A stretch of 9,913 nucleotides of DNA from Alphaproteobacteria bacterium (GTDB taxonomy: Bacteria > Pseudomonadota > Alphaproteobacteria > Rhizobiales > Aestuariivirgaceae), in the NCBI GenBank assembly GCA_026400595.1, contig JAPLOT010000048.1:1-9913 (forward strand). Direction: 5' to 3'. The notes under the pieces were generated by a model. It was given only the letters and a program-made list of their open reading frames with translations. It was not told the origin of the DNA and ran no database searches. Position numbers and translations under genes: made by a program. Below are positions 5,381-9,913 of this stretch, in pieces. The first letter of the stretch is position 1; every line of letters starts with the position of its first letter.

Positions 5381-6493
5381 ATGCGTGTAACGATCGAGCG
5401 CTCTGCCTTTCTGCGGGCCCTGAACCATGTACAGTCGGTGGTGGAACGTCGCAACACCATCCCGATCCTGTCCAATGTGCTGTTGCAGGCCGACGGCGGC
5501 ACGCTGAAGCTGACGGCCACGGATCTCGACATCGAGATCGTCGAAAGCGTGCCCGCCATGATCGCCAAGGCCGGCGCAGCGACCGTGCCGGCGCACATGC
5601 TCTACGACATCGTCCGCAAGCTGCCCGATGGCGCCCAGCTTGAGCTCGACCAGAGCGGCGACAGCAACCGCATGGCCATCTTCGCGGGCCGCTCGCGCTT
5701 CAATCTGCAGGCACTGCCACCGGAAGACTTTCCGGACATTTCCGCCGGCGATTTCTCCAACCGCTTCAGCCTCTCGGCAAGCGCGCTGAAGGGCCTCATC
5801 GAAAAGACCCGCTTCGCGATCTCCACCGAGGAAACCCGCTACTATCTGAATGGCATCTACTTTCACGAAGTCGCCGCGGGCAACCTGCTGCGCGCGGTGG
5901 CGACCGATGGCCACCGCCTGGCGCAGGCCCAGATCGCACGGCCCGAAGGAGCCAAGGGCATGCCCGGCGTGATCGTGCCCCGGAAGACCGTGCTGGAAGT
6001 GGTGAAGCTCCTCGAAGGCGCCGAGGCGGATGTCGAGGTCTCGCTCTCGGCCGCGAAGATCCGTTTCGCTGCCGGAGATCTGGTGCTGACGTCGAAGCTC
6101 ATCGACGGAACCTTCCCAGACTACGAACGCGTCATTCCGCGCAGCAATGACAAGACGTTGGAAATTGACACCCGGACCTTTGCTTCGGCAGTCGATCGCG
6201 TGTCGACCATTTCGATGGAGAAGGGCCGGGCCGTGAAGCTGCATATCTCGGCTGACAAGCTGATGCTCTCGGTCAACAACCCTGACTCCGGCTCGGCCGA
6301 AGAAGAACTCATCTGCAGCTATGGCGCCGACCCGATCGAGATCGGGTTCAACTCGCGCTACTTGATGGACATCGCAGGCCAGATCAAGTCGGACTCCGTG
6401 GTCTTCAGCCTCGCCGATGCGGGTTCGCCCACCATCGTGCGCGACCCGGGTGACGAGCAGGCCCTCTACGTGCTGATGCCCATGCGGGTGTAA
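5381..6493 (+). CDS. dnaN: DNA polymerase III subunit beta (sliding clamp)
   Basis: The product is a 370-aa clamp that dimerises into a ring around DNA and tethers polymerase III and repair partners. Three clamp-fold repeats fit the full length. Conserved stretches are MRVTIER (1-7), the NTIPILSNVLL segment (25-35), RYYLNGIYFH (153-162), ATDGHRLA (174-181), DGTFPDYERVIP (242-253) and the C-terminal YVLMPMRV (363-370), which forms part of the partner-binding cleft. Length is normal for alphaproteobacteria and nothing is missing. ATG 5381 matches the universal start of the family; the ribosome binding site is weak (AGGG at 5367-5370, 10 nt spacing). A strong hairpin lies directly upstream and recF begins 10 nt downstream, so dnaN, recF and gyrB probably form one transcription unit. 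Confidence 0.97.
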   Translation: MRVTIERSAFLRALNHVQSVVERRNTIPILSNVLLQADGGTLKLTATDLDIEIVESVPAMIAKAGAATVPAHMLYDIVRKLPDGAQLELDQSGDSNRMAIFAGRSRFNLQALPPEDFPDISAGDFSNRFSLSASALKGLIEKTRFAISTEETRYYLNGIYFHEVAAGNLLRAVATDGHRLAQAQIARPEGAKGMPGVIVPRKTVLEVVKLLEGAEADVEVSLSAAKIRFAAGDLVLTSKLIDGTFPDYERVIPRSNDKTLEIDTRTFASAVDRVSTISMEKGRAVKLHISADKLMLSVNNPDSGSAEEELICSYGADPIEIGFNSRYLMDIAGQIKSDSVVFSLADAGSPTIVRDPGDEQALYVLMPMRV

Positions 6494-6503
6494 CCGGGCG
6501 CCC

Positions 6504-7661
6504 GTGACCCATTCCGGCACGCTGGCGCTCAAACGCCTCACGCTCACCGACTTCCGCAACTATGCCGGCCAGAGGCTGGATGTTGACGGGCCGGCCATTG
6601 CCCTGACCGGCCCCAATGGCGCGGGCAAGACCAATCTGCTGGAGGCCATCTCCCTGCTGGCGCCGGGACGCGGCCTGCGCGGCGCGGCCCTGGAGGATCT
6701 CGCCCGGCAGGGCGGCAGCGGCACCTGGGCCATTGCGGTGGAGGCCGAAACCCCGGAGGGGCCCGTCTCGCTCGGCACCGGCTGGAGCGGCCAGGGCGAA
6801 GGCGACAGTCCCACACAGGGCCGGCTGGTTCTGGTCGACGGACATGTCCAGAAGAGTTCCGGTGCCCTGGGCCAGTTCATGCGGGTGCTGTGGCTCACGC
6901 CGGCCATGGACCGGCTCTTTGCCGGCCCGGCCTCCGACCGCCGCCGCTTCATGGACCGGCTGGTGGCGGCCTTTGATCCCGAGCACGCCTCCCGCCTGCT
7001 GGTCTTCGAAAAGGTCATGCGCGAGCGCAACCTTCTGCTGGAGGATCCACGCGCGGATGGGACCTGGCTTGCCAGCCTCGAAGCTCACATGGCAGAGGCC
7101 GCGGTGGCCATCGCGGCGGCCCGGCTGACGGCCCTCGACGCGCTCAGCTTCCATATCGGCGAAACCCGGGAGACAAGCCGCTTTCCCTGGAGCGAAATCA
7201 GCCTGGACGGGGAGATCGAAGCCCTTGTTTCGGCCATGCCGGCGGTGCGCGCCGAGGACGAATATCGTAGACTTCTGAACGATTCGCGCAGACAAGACAG
7301 GGGTGCCGGGCGTACACTAAGCGGACCGCATCGCAGCGATCTGGTCGTCCGTCACGGGCCCAAGTCCATGCCTGCCGGACTGTGTTCGACCGGGGAGCAG
7401 AAGGCTCTCTTGATCGGGCTGATCCTGGCCCAGGCGCGGGCGGTCTTGGGCGTCAGCGGCATCCCGCCGCTGCTGCTTCTGGACGAGGTGGCGGCGCATC
7501 TGGACCGAGAGCGGCGGCAGGGCCTGTTCGGGGCCTTGGCGGCGCTCGGGTGCCAGACCTGGATGACGGGGACGGACGTCGAGTTGTTCGCGGATCTTGG
7601 CCGCGAAGGCATGGTCTTCCATGTGGAGGACGGAACTGTTTCGGACGTGAAGAGAGTCTGA
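6504..7661 (+). CDS. recF: DNA replication and repair protein RecF
   Basis: RecF is a 385-aa SMC/ABC-like ATPase that, with RecO and RecR, helps load RecA at single-strand gaps and stalled forks. Visible motifs: LTLTDFRNY (12-20), typical of the RecF N-terminus; Walker A GPNGAGKTN (36-44); the ABC signature region STGEQKA (295-301); and Walker B LLLLDEVAAHLD (323-334, D327 and E328). Length is within the family range. The start is GTG 6504, chosen because it is the first start codon after dnaN and gives the expected spacing to LxxxDFRNY. No strong Shine-Dalgarno sequence is visible, which suggests coupling to dnaN translation 10 nt upstream. The stop TGA shares its A with the gyrB ATG (TGATG), so translational coupling to gyrB is likely. 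Confidence 0.95.
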   Translation: MTHSGTLALKRLTLTDFRNYAGQRLDVDGPAIALTGPNGAGKTNLLEAISLLAPGRGLRGAALEDLARQGGSGTWAIAVEAETPEGPVSLGTGWSGQGEGDSPTQGRLVLVDGHVQKSSGALGQFMRVLWLTPAMDRLFAGPASDRRRFMDRLVAAFDPEHASRLLVFEKVMRERNLLLEDPRADGTWLASLEAHMAEAAVAIAAARLTALDALSFHIGETRETSRFPWSEISLDGEIEALVSAMPAVRAEDEYRRLLNDSRRQDRGAGRTLSGPHRSDLVVRHGPKSMPAGLCSTGEQKALLIGLILAQARAVLGVSGIPPLLLLDEVAAHLDRERRQGLFGALAALGCQTWMTGTDVELFADLGREGMVFHVEDGTVSDVKRV

Positions 7662-9913
7662 TGACCGAAGAAGAGAAGCAGAATGGCGTGGCGGCCTACG
7701 GGGCCGAGTCGATCAAGGTACTGAAGGGCCTGGATGCCGTGCGCAAGCGGCCCGGCATGTACATCGGCGACACCGACGACGGGTCCGGCCTGCATCACAT
7801 GGTCTACGAGGTGGTCGACAATGCGATCGACGAGGCGCTTGCCGGCCATGCCGACAGGGTCACGGTCACCCTGAACGCCGATGGCTCCTGCACCGTGACC
7901 GACAATGGCCGCGGCATTCCGACCGACGTCAAGGACGATGACGATCACGAGCCCAAGCGCTCGGCGGCCGAGATCGTGATGACGGAACTGCATGCCGGCG
8001 GCAAGTTCGACCAGAATTCCTACAAGGTTTCAGGCGGTCTCCACGGCGTGGGCGTTTCGGTGGTCAATGCCCTGTCCGTCTGGCTGAAGCTGGTCATCTT
8101 CCGCAATGGGAAGGAGCATTTGATCGCCTTCACTCACGGCGTTGCCGATGGCCCGCTGCAGATCGTCGGCGATGCGCCCGGCCGGCGCGGCACCGAGGTG
8201 ACGTTCCTGCCCTCGACCGAGACCTTCTCCAAGACCGAGTTCGACTTCGCAACCCTCGAACATCGCCTGCGCGAACTGGCTTTCCTCAATTCCGGCGTCC
8301 GCATCCTGCTGGCCGACCGCCGCGGGGTTGAGCCAAAGGAGGCCGAACTCTTCTATGAAGGCGGAATCGCCGCCTTCGTGCGCTATCTCGACCGCACCAA
8401 GGTGGCCGTGCTGCCCGAGCCGATCATGATCCACGGCGAGAAGGACGGCATCACGGTCGACTGCGCCTTGTGGTGGAACGACAGCTATCACGAGAATGTC
8501 CTGTGCTTCACCAACAACATTCCGCAGCGGGACGGTGGCACGCATCTGGCGGGATTCCGCGCGGCGCTGACGCGCGTGGTCAACAACTATGCCAACGAAA
8601 GCGGAATCGCCAAGAAGGAGAAGGTGGCGCTCACCGGCGACGACGCGCGCGAGGCGCTCACCTGCGTGCTCTCCGTGAAGGTTCCCGATCCGAAGTTCTC
8701 GTCGCAGACCAAGGACAAGCTCGTCTCGTCAGAGGTGCGCCCCGTCGTCGAGGGCCTGGTCAGCGACCAGCTGGGCGCCTGGTTCGAGGAACATCCCGGC
8801 GAGGCCAGATCCATCGTCGGCAAGGTTGTTGAAGCGGCGGCCGCGCGCGAAGCCGCGCGCAAGGCGCGCGAACTCACGCGGCGCAAGGGCGCGCTCGACA
8901 TCGCCGGCCTGCCCGGCAAGCTGGCCGAATGCCAGAACCGCGACCCGGCGCAATCGGAACTCTTCATCGTCGAGGGCGACTCGGCCGGCGGTTCCGCCAG
9001 GCAGGCGCGCAACCGCGAGAACCAGGCCGTGCTGCCCTTGCGCGGCAAGATCCTCAACGTCGAGCGCGCGCGCTTCGACAAGATGCTGTCCTCCGCCGAG
9101 ATCGGCACGCTGATCACGGCGCTGGGCACCGGTATCGGCCGCGAGGAGTTCAACATCGAGAAACTGCGCTACCACAAGATCATCATCATGACCGACGCCG
9201 ACGTGGACGGCGCCCATATCCGCACCCTGCTGCTCACCTTCTTCTACCGGCAAATGCCGGAAGTGATCGAGCGCGGCCATCTCTATATCGCCCAGCCGCC
9301 GCTCTACAAGGTGAAGCGCGGCTCTTCCGAACAATATCTCAAGGACGCCAAGGCGCTGGAGAATTACCTGATCGATACCGGCCTGGAAGGTTCCACGCTT
9401 GTGCTGGCCGACGGCAGCGAGCGGGCCGGCCAGGATCTCCGCAGCATCGTCGAGGACGCGCTGTCAATGCGGGCGGCGCTTGACGTGCTGCATGCCCGCT
9501 ATCCGCGCAACATCGTCGAGCAGGCGGCGATCGCCGGCGCGCTCAGTCCCGAGGTTCTCTCCAACGAGGTGAATGCGGCGCAGGCTGCCGCCTACATCGC
9601 GCGGCGGCTGGATGTCATCTCGGAAGAAACCGAACGCGGCTGGAAGGGTCAGCCGACAGGCGATGGCGGCCTCTCCTTCACCCGCGACAAGCGCGGTGTC
9701 ACGGAGCACTGGAGCCTCGATGGCAAGCTCATCTCTTCATCCGACGCCATGCGCCTCGACAAGCGCGCCGATCATCTGCAGGAGATCTATGCGAGGCCCG
9801 CCAAGCTCCGGCGCAAGGAGTCCGACACGGTCATCTATGGTCCGACCGGATTGCTGGATGCCGTCTTCTCGGCGGGCCGCAAGGGCATCACCATGCAGCG
9901 CTACAAGGGGCTG
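7661..9913 (+). CDS. gyrB: DNA gyrase subunit B (partial, 3' end beyond window)
   Basis: GyrB is the ATPase subunit of the A2B2 gyrase that introduces negative supercoils. The frame is open for 751 codons to the window end with no stop; the family is roughly 800 aa, so only the C-terminal tail is missing. The GHKL ATPase domain shows YEVVDNAIDEAL (49-60; E50 general base, N54 for Mg), DNGRGIP (81-87) and the ATP lid SGGLHGVG (124-131). SSQTKDKLVSSEVRP lies in the transducer region. The Toprim domain has EGDSAGGSA (438-446; E438) and DADVDGAHIR (512-521; metal ligands D512, D514, D516). The proteobacterial insertion of about 170 aa follows before QRYKGL (746-751). R461 occupies the position of E. 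coli K447. ATG 7661 overlaps the recF stop by one base and has no independent ribosome binding site of note, so it is probably translated by coupling. Confidence 0.97.
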   Translation, partial: MTEEEKQNGVAAYGAESIKVLKGLDAVRKRPGMYIGDTDDGSGLHHMVYEVVDNAIDEALAGHADRVTVTLNADGSCTVTDNGRGIPTDVKDDDDHEPKRSAAEIVMTELHAGGKFDQNSYKVSGGLHGVGVSVVNALSVWLKLVIFRNGKEHLIAFTHGVADGPLQIVGDAPGRRGTEVTFLPSTETFSKTEFDFATLEHRLRELAFLNSGVRILLADRRGVEPKEAELFYEGGIAAFVRYLDRTKVAVLPEPIMIHGEKDGITVDCALWWNDSYHENVLCFTNNIPQRDGGTHLAGFRAALTRVVNNYANESGIAKKEKVALTGDDAREALTCVLSVKVPDPKFSSQTKDKLVSSEVRPVVEGLVSDQLGAWFEEHPGEARSIVGKVVEAAAAREAARKARELTRRKGALDIAGLPGKLAECQNRDPAQSELFIVEGDSAGGSARQARNRENQAVLPLRGKILNVERARFDKMLSSAEIGTLITALGTGIGREEFNIEKLRYHKIIIMTDADVDGAHIRTLLLTFFYRQMPEVIERGHLYIAQPPLYKVKRGSSEQYLKDAKALENYLIDTGLEGSTLVLADGSERAGQDLRSIVEDALSMRAALDVLHARYPRNIVEQAAIAGALSPEVLSNEVNAAQAAAYIARRLDVISEETERGWKGQPTGDGGLSFTRDKRGVTEHWSLDGKLISSSDAMRLDKRADHLQEIYARPAKLRRKESDTVIYGPTGLLDAVFSAGRKGITMQRYKGL

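Noticed and set aside
5363..6559. 398-codon minus-strand frame covering all of dnaN
   Set aside because: An antisense shadow of a well-conserved GC-rich gene; its H/R/G/V-rich sequence has no domain features and extends across the dnaN-recF junction.
6405..7295. 296-codon minus-strand frame opposite recF
   Set aside because: Same explanation: the recF ATPase motifs lie on the plus strand and the antisense product looks compositionally random.

Overview
The window looks like a chromosomal segment of a GC-rich alphaproteobacterium, most likely of the Hyphomicrobiales or a related order. I infer this from the protein families (a ChoX-type choline binder, BetI, alphaproteobacterial-style DnaA and GyrB), from rpsT sitting just upstream of dnaA, and from the strong G/C bias at third codon positions. 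No genus can be named from the sequence alone. I see no mobile element, CRISPR array, tRNA or rRNA, and no clearly new multi-gene system.

Left part (1-2721): an osmoprotectant/choline module. choX, on the minus strand, encodes the periplasmic choline-binding protein of an ABC importer. It is divergent from betI, the choline-responsive TetR-family repressor. Between them is a near-perfect 24-bp palindrome (1041-1064), the obvious BetI operator, placed to control both directions. betI is followed after 19 bp by a Gfo/Idh/MocA-family oxidoreductase gene, not by the classical betBA genes. The choline permease and ATPase genes would lie to the left of the window if the usual choXWV order holds.

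Middle part (2722-3867): rpsT (ribosomal protein S20) has a good sigma-70-type promoter, a leader of about 105 nt with a strong hairpin, and a textbook intrinsic terminator. Then come about 650 bp without a convincing protein gene, forming the dnaA regulatory region. It holds three GANTC sites within 144 bp, one weak DnaA-box-like site, two small inverted repeats, and two very short ORFs just before dnaA. One of these ends inside the dnaA start codons.

Right part (3868-9913): the ancestral replication cluster dnaA - dnaN - recF - gyrB, all on the plus strand. dnaA and dnaN are separated by a terminator-like hairpin. dnaN and recF are 10 nt apart, and recF and gyrB overlap by one base. gyrB runs off the right edge after 751 codons, at its conserved QRYKGL motif. 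Together these genes supply replication initiation, the sliding clamp, gap repair and DNA supercoiling. The most interesting signals are regulatory: the BetI operator and the architecture of the dnaA leader.
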